Source: Crocinitomicaceae bacterium (GTDB lineage: Bacteria; Bacteroidota; Bacteroidia; Flavobacteriales_D; Crocinitomicaceae). Taken from it: a DNA stretch of 64,000 nucleotides. The position numbers were made by a program, and so were the translations under genes. This document shows positions 49,721-59,669 of this stretch, piece by piece (position 1 is the stretch's first letter; each line of letters starts with the position of its first letter). The notes under the pieces were generated by a model. It had not been told where the DNA came from. It saw only the letters and a program-made list of their open reading frames with translations, and did not search any database. Location of the stretch: positions 186,001 to 250,000 of the forward strand of contig PAQM01000006.1 of assembly GCA_002709305.1 (NCBI GenBank). Reading direction: 5' to 3'.

Positions 49721-50488
49721 ATGAAGATAACTTTAATGATATCATTTCTTATAATTACTTTCGTTTCTCTTTCACAATTAGGTAGAAAAAATATTCAATC
49801 ATTCTTTGGGATTCAAATAAAACCAATATTCCCTGCAAAATATATTGGTCAAAAAAACTATACATTTTCAACTAATAATTCAGATTCTATTCAATACTCT
49901 TCTTCAATAAATCAAAAAACTGGTTATTCATTTGGCGGAACAGTTAGGGCTGGAATATCAAAACTTATAGCAATAGAAACTGGAATTAATTTTTATCAAA
50001 GAAATTTTAATCTCAATGTTGATGTTCCTGATTCTAACATATTTGTACAAAATGATATAAGTTTTATTAACTATGATATTCCTATCAATGCACTGTTTTA
50101 CATTCCTTTATCTGAAAAAATTTATATGAATGCTTCTCTTGGAGCATCATTAACAATGAAACCTACACGTGTAGGAGTTACAACAAAATCAACAGGTTCT
50201 AATGAATTTTACCATACAGGTATTGTTAATAATAAATTTGGAATAGCTCTTAATGGAAATATGGGATTTGAATATCGAATTAAAAAAATTGGTATATTTT
50301 ATTTAGGAGGCTCTGCTCAAGTTCCAATAGATCCAATTTTCAATCTTCAAACTCTATACAAACATGAGGGATATAAAAGCTACCTTTATGGAGATGTTAA
50401 TGGTTCTTATTTTGCTATAGATATAAAATATTTTTTTCCTATAATAAATAATAAGGGTAAACAATTTCTAGAAGGTCCAATAGAATAA
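49721..50488 (+). CDS. Outer-membrane beta-barrel protein (porin-family-like)
   Basis: Signal peptide from the ATG at 49721; FGGTVRAGISKLIAIETGINFYQRNF; INYDIPINALFYIPLSEKIYMNASLGAS; alternating beta-strands. Confidence 0.75.
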   Translation: MKITLMISFLIITFVSLSQLGRKNIQSFFGIQIKPIFPAKYIGQKNYTFSTNNSDSIQYSSSINQKTGYSFGGTVRAGISKLIAIETGINFYQRNFNLNVDVPDSNIFVQNDISFINYDIPINALFYIPLSEKIYMNASLGASLTMKPTRVGVTTKSTGSNEFYHTGIVNNKFGIALNGNMGFEYRIKKIGIFYLGGSAQVPIDPIFNLQTLYKHEGYKSYLYGDVNGSYFAIDIKYFFPIINNKGKQFLEGPIE

Positions 50489-50492
50489 ATTT

Positions 50493-51740
50493 ATGTCAAT
50501 AAGAAAAAAAATACCCCTTCTTGGAGCCGACAAATTTATAATGGCACTGGAATATCATGATAAATATATTGGTTCTACAGGTAATATATGTCAATATATA
50601 ATGGAAATTGAACCTAATTTTAATGAGGAAAATTTCATAAAAGAACTTAAAGAAAATTCTATTATTCAATGGTTATCCAAATTATTTTTAATATCTAAAA
50701 ATTCAAATTATTGGAAAGTATTAAAAACAAATAAATCATTAGTTAATGTGAAAATACATAAACATCTATACTACAGTGATTTAAAAAGAAAAAATATAAA
50801 TATTTATGAACCTCCATTATTTCATTTTGAAATTTTTAAAAAAGAGAAAAACAAAACAACAATTGTATTAAGTTGGCATCATATATTAATGGACGAATAT
50901 GGTGCAAACCTACTAATTAATAATCTTGTTAACCCAATAAAAATAAAAAGTATAAATCGTCAAAAATCTAAATTAAATTTCAAAACAATTATAAAATCAA
51001 TAAAAGCAAAAAATTTTTTAAATGAAACTTCAAAAGGAGAAATTGCTTTGATGGCTTCAAGCAAGTCTAATAGTTTAACACAAAACACTTCTATTACATT
51101 ATTTACAGAAGAGGAAACAAAAAAAATAACTAAAAATGCAAAGTTAAACGGGGATATATTTGGGACCTCAAGTTATCTTCTAGCAGCAACTAGTATAGCA
51201 TTAAACAAATATCGAGTACGTGAAAATTTACCAATAAAAGATTTTTGGGTACCTATACCAAAAAACAACAGAAAGAAAGGAGAAAACTGGCCAATTTTAG
51301 GAAATCATATCTCTTTTCTTTTTTATAGATTAAAAAAAGAAGAATTCTTATGTATCAAAAATTTAACAAAATCTATTGTAAAACAAATGACACATCAAAT
51401 ACAAAAAGATAATACTACTAATTTTAATCATCTAATGAATTTTTTAAGAAATATTAGTCCAAAAACATACTCAAAATTAATAAAGGGACCAAATGGAGAA
51501 GATTTATCAAGCTTTCTTTTTACAGTAGCATCAATAGATAATAAAGAGGTAGACACTTTTTTTGATGGCAAAATAATAAATCAATATAGTATACCGCCTA
51601 ATCCTTATCCTCCTGGATTAACTTTTTCATTTAATTTTTTTAAAAAGCAATTAAATCTTACAGTTCAAAGTTATAGAGAAGTTATAGATGACAAAAAAAT
51701 AAAAAAATTAGAAACAGACTTAAAAGAAATTCTAATATAA
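50493..51740 (+). CDS. Free-standing condensation-domain / CAT-like-fold acyltransferase
   Basis: VLSWHHILMDEYGANLLI matches HHxxxDxxG; LLAATSIALNKYRVRENLPIKDFWVPIPKNNRKKGENWPILGNHISFLFYRL resembles condensation/WES-type second half. Confidence 0.75.
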   Translation: MSIRKKIPLLGADKFIMALEYHDKYIGSTGNICQYIMEIEPNFNEENFIKELKENSIIQWLSKLFLISKNSNYWKVLKTNKSLVNVKIHKHLYYSDLKRKNINIYEPPLFHFEIFKKEKNKTTIVLSWHHILMDEYGANLLINNLVNPIKIKSINRQKSKLNFKTIIKSIKAKNFLNETSKGEIALMASSKSNSLTQNTSITLFTEEETKKITKNAKLNGDIFGTSSYLLAATSIALNKYRVRENLPIKDFWVPIPKNNRKKGENWPILGNHISFLFYRLKKEEFLCIKNLTKSIVKQMTHQIQKDNTTNFNHLMNFLRNISPKTYSKLIKGPNGEDLSSFLFTVASIDNKEVDTFFDGKIINQYSIPPNPYPPGLTFSFNFFKKQLNLTVQSYREVIDDKKIKKLETDLKEILI

Positions 51741-51744
51741 ATAA

Positions 51745-52851
51745 TCATAACTCTAACCCTATTTTCTCAGCTACACCTCCCCATTCTTTTTGAATTTTCT
51801 TCTTTATTAGACTACCTAAAGGTTTATATTTATTCTTTTTATATTTAGATATTTCTTTTATTTCTTTTTTCAAGTTAAGTTCTAAAGAATCAATTCCTTT
51901 AATATCAAGTTCTTTATAAATCTTTTTTATTACTAATAACGGCTCTTGTTCAAGATCATCAAATGATATTTGAACTAATTGATTACTTTTTAAGAATTTA
52001 ATATCATTTATATATTTTTCATAAATCAACCGGTAAGATTTTAAAATATAATTAGAAATATAATTTACATCTACATTCTGAAAAGAGGTAATAGGAATTA
52101 TTTTCTCATATAAACGAATAGTAGAAGAATATACATCATATGGATGACGAGTAATATGAATAAACTTTGCATCTGGATATAAATCTAATATTTCCTTAAC
52201 TCTCGCTGTGTTTGCAGGGCTTTTTAATACTATTCTTTTTCCATTACTTTTCATAGTTAACTTTTTAATAAAAAAATCAAGCTTATCCTTCCAATAACTA
52301 GCCCCCCCACCATCAAATAGAACGCAATTAGAAAGTACATTGTAGGCATTTTTAGGGAAATAAAATGAAAACATATATGAATATTGACTCATATTTGCCA
52401 TGGCAAACTCTTCTTCTTTTGGAGAATTTATAGAAATTTCAACATTATCTTGCGGTCTTTTTGATGGAAGAGATAAAGCAATTAAATATTTTAATAACCT
52501 GCCACCAATTAAAGATATATTGGGCAGTAAAGCGTCATATACTGAACAATACGTAAACTGCTTGTCCTTAGTCAATAAATAATGTAAAAGTGTTGTTCCA
52601 CTTCGAAAATGACCAAGAATGAAAATAGGAGACTTAACTACTTGTCTTTTTATCTTTTTTGAATAGAATAAAAATTCAAAAAAATGAAAAGGAACATTTA
52701 ATAAGCTTATTATAGTTATGAAAATAATTTTTGGAATAAATAAAATATTAAACTTAAATCTCACATTATATAAAACTTTAAACCAGTTAAAAAAAGAAAT
52801 ACCCAATAATGGATGTTTAAAGAAATTAAAATATTTTATTTTTATTTTCAT
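51745..52851 (-). CDS. Sulfotransferase family protein
   Basis: PIFILGHFRSGTTLLHYLL (5'-PSB); KRIVLKSPANTARVKEILDLYPDAKFIHITRHPYDVYSSTIRLYEK (3'-PB). Confidence 0.9.
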   Translation of the reverse strand: MKIKIKYFNFFKHPLLGISFFNWFKVLYNVRFKFNILFIPKIIFITIISLLNVPFHFFEFLFYSKKIKRQVVKSPIFILGHFRSGTTLLHYLLTKDKQFTYCSVYDALLPNISLIGGRLLKYLIALSLPSKRPQDNVEISINSPKEEEFAMANMSQYSYMFSFYFPKNAYNVLSNCVLFDGGGASYWKDKLDFFIKKLTMKSNGKRIVLKSPANTARVKEILDLYPDAKFIHITRHPYDVYSSTIRLYEKIIPITSFQNVDVNYISNYILKSYRLIYEKYINDIKFLKSNQLVQISFDDLEQEPLLVIKKIYKELDIKGIDSLELNLKKEIKEISKYKKNKYKPLGSLIKKKIQKEWGGVAEKIGLEL

Positions 52852-52954
52852 AAAAAGATAAATAAGAACTTATATTTTCAAAGTAAGTGTTTTTAAACAA
52901 ATTAAATTCAGTGCAAAACTAAATTATATTAGAAAAAATTCAATAATGAATTAT

Positions 52955-52962
52955 TATGTTTG
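52955..52962 (+). promoter_or_regulatory. Candidate -7 promoter element (TAnnTTTG)
   Basis: TATGTTTG ending 7 nt before the ATG at 52970. Confidence 0.35.
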
Positions 52963-52969
52963 TGACTAA

Positions 52970-55456
52970 ATGAAAGTAATTTGTAAATATCGATTTCTAC
53001 TAATATTTCTGTTTTCATTAAATACGTTTCAAAATTTAGCTCAAAAAACAACTATATATGGAAATATAAAAGAAGATTCAACATTTTTTAACATAATGTA
53101 TGCAAAAGTACATTTTAAGGGAACACAAGTTGGAACAACGAGTGACTCATTAGGTATGTTTAAACTAAGCATTCCTAATGAAAAATTGATGTTTGATTCA
53201 TTAATTATTTCATATTTAGGTTTTAAAACAAAAAAAATTCCAATAAAGCGTGGTGAAAAACAAGAAATTAACATTTTACTTTCTTCTACTTTTTTTAAAA
53301 CATTTGACGAAGTAAGGGTAATTGCTGGCGAAAATCCTGCATGGAAATATTTAAGGAAAATTATTAAAAACAAAACACTAAACAATCCTCAAAACCATGA
53401 AAATTATTCAAACATTGAGTATTCTAAAACCCGATTTGACCTTAACAATTTTACTGACAAAATAAAAACAAATATCTTATTAAAACCCTTTGATTACATA
53501 TGGGAAAATACTAAAATAACTAAAGATGGTATAAATTATCTTCCAGTATTGTTATCAGAAAGAATTATTGAACACTATTATCAAAAATCACCAAAAGATA
53601 AAAAAGATATTATTATAGGAGATAAAACAACTGGCCTAGCTGGACCAAAATTAAAAGAATTTACTAATGATTTATATATAACACCAAATATATATAACAA
53701 CTATATTACTATTCTTGGAAAATCATTTCCAAGTCCATTAAATAATAACTATAAAAATCATTATAAATTTTATTTAATGGATAGCATCAAAAATGAAGCT
53801 GAACAAACTTATATAATAAAATTTCTACCAAAATATAAACGTCAACTAGCTTTTACTGGAGAAATGGAAATTGACTCTTCAACATTAGCTGTTAAAAAAA
53901 TTCAATTGCGTTTTGATATTAAAGCCAATGTTAATTTTGTGAGAAGCTATTACATAAGTCAATCTTATAAAAAGATAAATGATTATTGGACACTATCAGA
54001 ATCTAATGTTATCGGAGATTTTACTGTTTTAGAAAATTCCTCTGACTTAACTGGTTTTTTTGGAAGAAAAAAATCAACATTTACAAATAATAAAATCAAT
54101 TCAAAACTTAAAAAAAACATATTTAAGGGTATAGAAAGAATTGAATACACTGATAGCTCTAGTATACAAAATGATTTTTTTTGGGAAAATTATAGAACTG
54201 AATCACTATCAGAGGAAGAAATAAAATTATTAAAAATCACGAAAAAGATAGAAAATGACCCTTCGTTTAAAATACGTAAGAATATTTTTAAAGCTATTGG
54301 AAATGGTTATATTCCTTTTAAAACAATAGAAATTGGCAATCTCTACAAACTTTATAGTTTTAATAATATAGAAAATAATCGATTTAATTTTAGTATAAGA
54401 ACAAAGCCAAATAAAATAAACCGATTTATTTTTTCAGGTAATATAGGATATGGGACAAAAGACAAAAAATGGAAATACAACCTAATTAGCACAATAAATG
54501 TAAATAAAAATAACCAAACTCGATTTGGAATTAAGTATAACTATGATATAAAACAAATTGGCCGAAGTTTTAACCAAATTGAATTAGATCATATATTAAG
54601 TTCTTTAATTCAGATTGGAAATACAGAATCAAGAAATTATGTGGGACAAATTAATTTCTATTTTGAACAAATTCTTTGGACTGGAACAATTCTTCGCCTT
54701 GGATACTTTAGAAAAACATATTCCCCAACTAATAATGACACTTATAAAAGCATAAATGAGCAAGGTAATATAGAGGACATTGATTATTACAACTCTAATG
54801 GAATTGATGCAACATTTAAATTCAATTACTTATTCAAAAAAATTACAGGAGAATTTTATGATAAAAATGATTTTCCTGAAAAATATCCTAGTTTTACACT
54901 TAACTTTAAGCTAGCCGACCAATCTATTTTTAAATCATCATATAGTTATCAAAAAATAACTGCATCAATAAAACAAAAAGTAAATACAAAAAAAATCGGT
55001 TATTTTAATTACAACATTGAAAGTGGAAAAACATATGGAGTTGTACCTCATTTGGATTTAGACATACCTTTTGGAAACCAATTAATATTGACAGATGATT
55101 ATGCTTTCAATCTTATGAACTTTATGGAATTTGCTTCTGATCAGTATATATCCATTTATTTTTCTCATCATTTCGAAGGTTTAATATTAGACAAAATACC
55201 ATTAATAAATCGTTTAAAATGGAGGACTTTTATGTTTGGAAGAACCTTCATCGGTGGTTTATCTGAAAAAAACAACCAAATGAGATATCTATTCCCAGAA
55301 AACTTAATCGCTATTAATAAACCTTATTATGAAGTCGGATTTGGATTAGAAAACATATTTAAATTTGCAAAAATTGATTTTACATGGAGATTATCAGAAG
55401 GACAAGGGGAATATTATCGTTTCTTAATAAAACCTGGATTTAAGTTCAGTTTTTAA
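52970..55456 (+). CDS. DUF5686 and carboxypeptidase-regulatory-like domain outer-membrane protein
   Basis: KTTIYGNIKEDSTFFNIMYAKVHFKGTQVGTTSDSLGMFKL CarboxypepD_reg-like; ENPAWKYLRKIIKNKTLNNPQNHENYSNIEYSKTRFDL DUF5686 signature. Confidence 0.9.
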   Translation: MKVICKYRFLLIFLFSLNTFQNLAQKTTIYGNIKEDSTFFNIMYAKVHFKGTQVGTTSDSLGMFKLSIPNEKLMFDSLIISYLGFKTKKIPIKRGEKQEINILLSSTFFKTFDEVRVIAGENPAWKYLRKIIKNKTLNNPQNHENYSNIEYSKTRFDLNNFTDKIKTNILLKPFDYIWENTKITKDGINYLPVLLSERIIEHYYQKSPKDKKDIIIGDKTTGLAGPKLKEFTNDLYITPNIYNNYITILGKSFPSPLNNNYKNHYKFYLMDSIKNEAEQTYIIKFLPKYKRQLAFTGEMEIDSSTLAVKKIQLRFDIKANVNFVRSYYISQSYKKINDYWTLSESNVIGDFTVLENSSDLTGFFGRKKSTFTNNKINSKLKKNIFKGIERIEYTDSSSIQNDFFWENYRTESLSEEEIKLLKITKKIENDPSFKIRKNIFKAIGNGYIPFKTIEIGNLYKLYSFNNIENNRFNFSIRTKPNKINRFIFSGNIGYGTKDKKWKYNLISTINVNKNNQTRFGIKYNYDIKQIGRSFNQIELDHILSSLIQIGNTESRNYVGQINFYFEQILWTGTILRLGYFRKTYSPTNNDTYKSINEQGNIEDIDYYNSNGIDATFKFNYLFKKITGEFYDKNDFPEKYPSFTLNFKLADQSIFKSSYSYQKITASIKQKVNTKKIGYFNYNIESGKTYGVVPHLDLDIPFGNQLILTDDYAFNLMNFMEFASDQYISIYFSHHFEGLILDKIPLINRLKWRTFMFGRTFIGGLSEKNNQMRYLFPENLIAINKPYYEVGFGLENIFKFAKIDFTWRLSEGQGEYYRFLIKPGFKFSF

Positions 55457-56895
55457 AATCTCTTTAATTTTCCAGTTTTAGTAATAGGAAAATCATCTAC
55501 AACTATTATTTTTTGGGGAATTTTAAATGTAGACAAATTTTCTCTACAATGATTCAACACTTTTTCAATATCTATTTTTTCTTTAGTAACTAATTTTATT
55601 TCAGCTTGAATAATTTGTCCCATAAATGGATGATGAGTACCGCTTACGCGAGCCATTTCAATATAACTTAATTCTTCTAAAACTTTTTCCACCTCTTCTG
55701 CAAAAACTTTATTGCCAGCAACATTAATCATAGATTTCTTTCGACCTTTAATTTTAATCATACCATTTTTAGAAATTATTGCAAAATCAGCAGTTTGAAA
55801 ATAACCATCTTTTAATACTTTTTCTCTTGTCAAAGGAGGATTTAAATATGCATCAAACATTCCAGGCCCTTTTATACCTAATAAACCTAATTTTCCAGAA
55901 GGAAGAATTTTATTTTCAGAATCAAAAACCTCAACGTCAAAGTCAGGTAAAGGATAACCAACTGACTCTAAAAATTGGTCTGAAATCTCTGTATTTACAA
56001 TAGGTAAACCAATTTCTATTATTCCAAAAGCTTGGTTTACAACTATATTATATCTTTTCATAAATAATTTTGATACGGTTTGACTAATACCAGAAGAAGT
56101 CGATATAACTTTCTTTAAACTAGGCATCATAACTCTAGAATTATCTGAAGCCAATAACCGAATTTGTAAAGGAGATGCATATAAGAGTGTTCCTTCATAA
56201 GAATTAGTCATTTCAATTACATTTTTTGCAAGAAAAGAATTTACAACAGTAATTGAAGCACCATATTTAATATACAAAACTATAGAAACTATAAAATGAT
56301 AAGCCATAGGTAAAACCCAAACAACATTACTATTAGTATTAATATTTAAACTTTTATTTGCAGCTTCAATTCTTTCTAAAACAGATTTATTTGAAATTAT
56401 AACACCTTTTGACAATCCTGTTGTACCGCTTGTATATCTAATGAATGCAGGATTATTAACATGACTAGCAAAAATATGGGATTCTTCTACTTCTGTTTTC
56501 AGATATATTAATTTATCAACATTTAATTTAATTTTTTCGATAATATTCAACGATAATTCAAACCCACTACAATCATCTAAAATTGCATGAAGCTTTGTTT
56601 TATCTATAATTTCTGTTATTTCTCTCTTTTTTAATTGATGCGAAATAGGCATAACTGCTGCCCCACATCCCAATACTGCAAAAACAGCAATAATAAAATT
56701 ACGACTGTTTTTTCCTCTAACTCCAACACACATTCCAGACTTAATACCTAAAGCAATTAACTTCACTTTCAAAATATCAACCTCTACATCTAATTCTTTA
56801 TATGAAATAGTTCCATATTCATCGTGAATTGCAGGATTATCTGGCCACAAAAAAGATGCATTTTTTAATAAATTATATACTGATTTATTATTCAT
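55453..56895 (-). CDS. AMP-binding class I adenylate-forming enzyme (acyl/aryl/aminoacyl ligase)
   Basis: AFIRYTSGTTGLSKGVIISN; VNQAFGIIEIGLP; YFQTADFAIISKNGMIKIKGRKKSMINVAGNKVF; catalytic-Lys tail PITKTGKLKRF. Confidence 0.92.
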   Translation of the reverse strand: MNNKSVYNLLKNASFLWPDNPAIHDEYGTISYKELDVEVDILKVKLIALGIKSGMCVGVRGKNSRNFIIAVFAVLGCGAAVMPISHQLKKREITEIIDKTKLHAILDDCSGFELSLNIIEKIKLNVDKLIYLKTEVEESHIFASHVNNPAFIRYTSGTTGLSKGVIISNKSVLERIEAANKSLNINTNSNVVWVLPMAYHFIVSIVLYIKYGASITVVNSFLAKNVIEMTNSYEGTLLYASPLQIRLLASDNSRVMMPSLKKVISTSSGISQTVSKLFMKRYNIVVNQAFGIIEIGLPIVNTEISDQFLESVGYPLPDFDVEVFDSENKILPSGKLGLLGIKGPGMFDAYLNPPLTREKVLKDGYFQTADFAIISKNGMIKIKGRKKSMINVAGNKVFAEEVEKVLEELSYIEMARVSGTHHPFMGQIIQAEIKLVTKEKIDIEKVLNHCRENLSTFKIPQKIIVVDDFPITKTGKLKRF

Positions 56896-56910
56896 TTAGC
56901 TAATTAAGAT

Positions 56911-58143
56911 CTAAAATTGTTCTTTTTGAATATTTGAAATTGTTTTTAATATTTTGTCATCATTTAATTTTCCTACCGCAAGTTTTCCACTAGCATAACC
57001 AGTTTGCAAACATGTACCTATGACACGAGCACTAGCAATCGCTGTATCGGTTGCTGAAATATTTCTTCCTGCAAAGAACAAATTATTGACACTATTAGAG
57101 ATAAGAGATTTAGCAGAAATACCGTAATAATCATTTTCTCTAAATCTTCTGATTTCAACCCGACGTTTTTGAGACCAAATTTCTATTGGCCAGTTTCCAT
57201 AAGCAATAAAATCTTTCGGTTTATAACAACTAAGTACATCTTTACTTGCTAATATATATTTACCAACTGGCCTATCGTCAACTCTTACACCAACTTTAGG
57301 GGCAATTGATTTTAACTTAGAATCTAAAAAACCGTCTACATTACTTCTTAAAAAAGTAAAAATATTATGTACAGCAAACAAAGCAGAGGATTGTAATGCA
57401 TCTGTATCTTGATTTATTTCCTGTGGAACAGTAATTTTAGATGAACCCTCACCCATTTTGAATGATCCTGGAACAGGGTACAACTTACTACAATCTTCTT
57501 TTAATTCTCCATCTAAAACTCCTCTTTTGATAGCTCTCATTATTACTAATCGTAAATTCAACTCAGATTTAAATTTAAGATTAGATAATGTGAAAATTTG
57601 AGAAGCTGACTGTTTAAATAATGTTGGTATTAATTGTAATTTTAAAAATCTACTAACTAATGATTTACCAGTAGAATCAATAACAGCAAGACATTTTAAA
57701 TCTAAAAAAACACCTTTTTTTTCAAAAGTAATTTTATTAATAGAATTATTAATAATTGAAACATTGGATAATTTAGAATTTAAAAAAATATTGACTTTAT
57801 TTTTTTTTAATCTTAATGTACATTGACTAGCTAATAATTTAGGCACATAGGGTAGGAATTTTAAACCAGACTCTCCTTTTATTGGTGAAGATTTTGATAA
57901 TGATTTTAATTCTTCAGTAAAAGACTCCGCATATAGACCAACATTATATTCAAAGTTACTATTCATTGAATATTTGTAAACACCACATATGGTTCCCACT
58001 TCAGCAAAAACAGCTAAACCACCGAGATTAGATTCTTTTTCAATTATAGCCACATTACAACCTTCTCTAGCAGCAGAAATTGCAGCAGAAACACCTGCCG
58101 TACCCCCACCAACTACGATAATATCAAAAAAACTATTTCTCAA
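56911..58143 (-). CDS. FAD-dependent oxidoreductase (PF12831-like)
   Basis: DIIVVGGGTAGVSAAISAAREGCNVAIIEKESNLGGLAVFAEVG; C-terminal NLFFAGRNISATDTAIASARVIGTCLQTGYASGKLA. Confidence 0.88.
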   Translation of the reverse strand: MRNSFFDIIVVGGGTAGVSAAISAAREGCNVAIIEKESNLGGLAVFAEVGTICGVYKYSMNSNFEYNVGLYAESFTEELKSLSKSSPIKGESGLKFLPYVPKLLASQCTLRLKKNKVNIFLNSKLSNVSIINNSINKITFEKKGVFLDLKCLAVIDSTGKSLVSRFLKLQLIPTLFKQSASQIFTLSNLKFKSELNLRLVIMRAIKRGVLDGELKEDCSKLYPVPGSFKMGEGSSKITVPQEINQDTDALQSSALFAVHNIFTFLRSNVDGFLDSKLKSIAPKVGVRVDDRPVGKYILASKDVLSCYKPKDFIAYGNWPIEIWSQKRRVEIRRFRENDYYGISAKSLISNSVNNLFFAGRNISATDTAIASARVIGTCLQTGYASGKLAVGKLNDDKILKTISNIQKEQF

Positions 58144-58151
58144 TTTAAAAA

Positions 58152-58385
58152 TTATATTTTTTCTATAACTGTTGTTATAGAATGAACAGAAATAAATGTA
58201 TCGGGAACCATTAAATGATCTGGTATCAATTTACCATATTTCCTTTCGATAAATAAAACAATTTCAACAATTGAAAATGAATCAAGACCTACTTCTTTTA
58301 ATATTGAATTAGGTTCTAATTCAACCTCATCATCTAATAGATTGGATTTAATAAAATTGACTAGTGTATCTGTAATTTCAGACAT
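58152..58385 (-). CDS. Acyl/peptidyl carrier protein
   Basis: 77 aa; ILKEVGLDSFSIVEIVLFIERKYGKLIPD: DS phosphopantetheine attachment motif and acidic helix II. Confidence 0.88.
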   Translation of the reverse strand: MSEITDTLVNFIKSNLLDDEVELEPNSILKEVGLDSFSIVEIVLFIERKYGKLIPDHLMVPDTFISVHSITTVIEKI

Positions 58386-59665
58386 TAAATATTTTGTTTT
58401 GATTTATTGATAAATTTAGCAAGCGACAAGCATAAAATAAAAAATCCTACCAACAAACCAGTTTGTGGTAAAATATCAATTAAATCTTCTCCTCTCAAAA
58501 ATAATCCATAAAATCCATCTAAAGACCAATTAAGTGGAGAAAATTTACTTATAATACGCATAGTGTCGGGCATAATATAAGTTGGAACCCATATTCCACC
58601 TATAGCTGATAAAACTAATATCGATAATGAACCTAAAATTGAACCTTGTTGTTGTGTTTTAGCTAATGAACCTATAAGAACTGCATATGCTGTAGCTGAC
58701 ATTGAAGTGGTTAAAGCAATAATAAATAAACTAAAATAACTATCACCTAAAATTAATCTATCCATCCCTAATAAGGGCATTAAAAACAACCCTATTACCA
58801 ACATTAAAACAAATTGTAACATACAAACACTTATATAAACCATTACCTTTGCATTTATCTGTAATAAATATGATACAGGAATAATATGAAATCTAAAAAC
58901 ACTTCCTTCTGTTTTTTCTCTCATAATACTTCCAACTAAAGGAATAACAATAAAGAATAAAGAAAAAATTGTCCAAGCAGGTAAATTATGCTGAACAGAA
59001 CTTGGTGCAGACTCATTCAGAAGATTTGATGCATATTCTTGATTGTAAGATATAATTTTTTGATTTAAATACTTACTGTCATATATAGGCTTTTCAGGTA
59101 AAAGTGATGATATTTCATCTTTAAAAGTTTCAAACATCATACGTGTCTTAACAGATGAAATGTATTCTCTTAAGATTGAGGAAATTGATAACACAAAAGA
59201 TTTAGAAGCTATAGGATCAATAATAATCTTTACCTCTACATCTCTTTGTTTTACGACTAAAGAATCGTTATAATTCCCAATTGATTCAGCTACAATATTA
59301 AAAACATTTTCTTTAACTGTTTCTGTAGCACCCTTTGGAATATAAACGCCGATTAAAAACTCTCCCTTTTTGATAGCTTCTTTAGCAGAATTATAAGTTG
59401 CTTTTTCCCCATTTATATGATCAAAGTAATCAATCATTTGAGTATTTCTTAAACCTTCTTCAACTCTATTCCCTAGAGTATCATTATCATTATTGATGAA
59501 AATTATAGGAAATCCTTCTTCATTGATATTTGAAAATACTGCATCCTGAATCAATGTCATAACTATTATCAATAAAATTGGCATTATAAATAAGATTGAT
59601 AAACCTATTTTATCTCTAATTAAAAGAAGCAGCTCTTTTTTCATTGCTGCTAATAATTGCCTCAT
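58385..59665 (-). CDS. ABC-2 type transporter permease
   Basis: LLLIRDKIGLSILFIMPILLIIVMTLIQDAVF; large extracytoplasmic loop; SILVLSAIGGIWVPTYIMPDTMRIISKFSPLNWSLDGF. Confidence 0.93.
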   Translation of the reverse strand: MRQLLAAMKKELLLLIRDKIGLSILFIMPILLIIVMTLIQDAVFSNINEEGFPIIFINNDNDTLGNRVEEGLRNTQMIDYFDHINGEKATYNSAKEAIKKGEFLIGVYIPKGATETVKENVFNIVAESIGNYNDSLVVKQRDVEVKIIIDPIASKSFVLSISSILREYISSVKTRMMFETFKDEISSLLPEKPIYDSKYLNQKIISYNQEYASNLLNESAPSSVQHNLPAWTIFSLFFIVIPLVGSIMREKTEGSVFRFHIIPVSYLLQINAKVMVYISVCMLQFVLMLVIGLFLMPLLGMDRLILGDSYFSLFIIALTTSMSATAYAVLIGSLAKTQQQGSILGSLSILVLSAIGGIWVPTYIMPDTMRIISKFSPLNWSLDGFYGLFLRGEDLIDILPQTGLLVGFFILCLSLAKFINKSKQNI

Positions 59666-59669
59666 AGTT

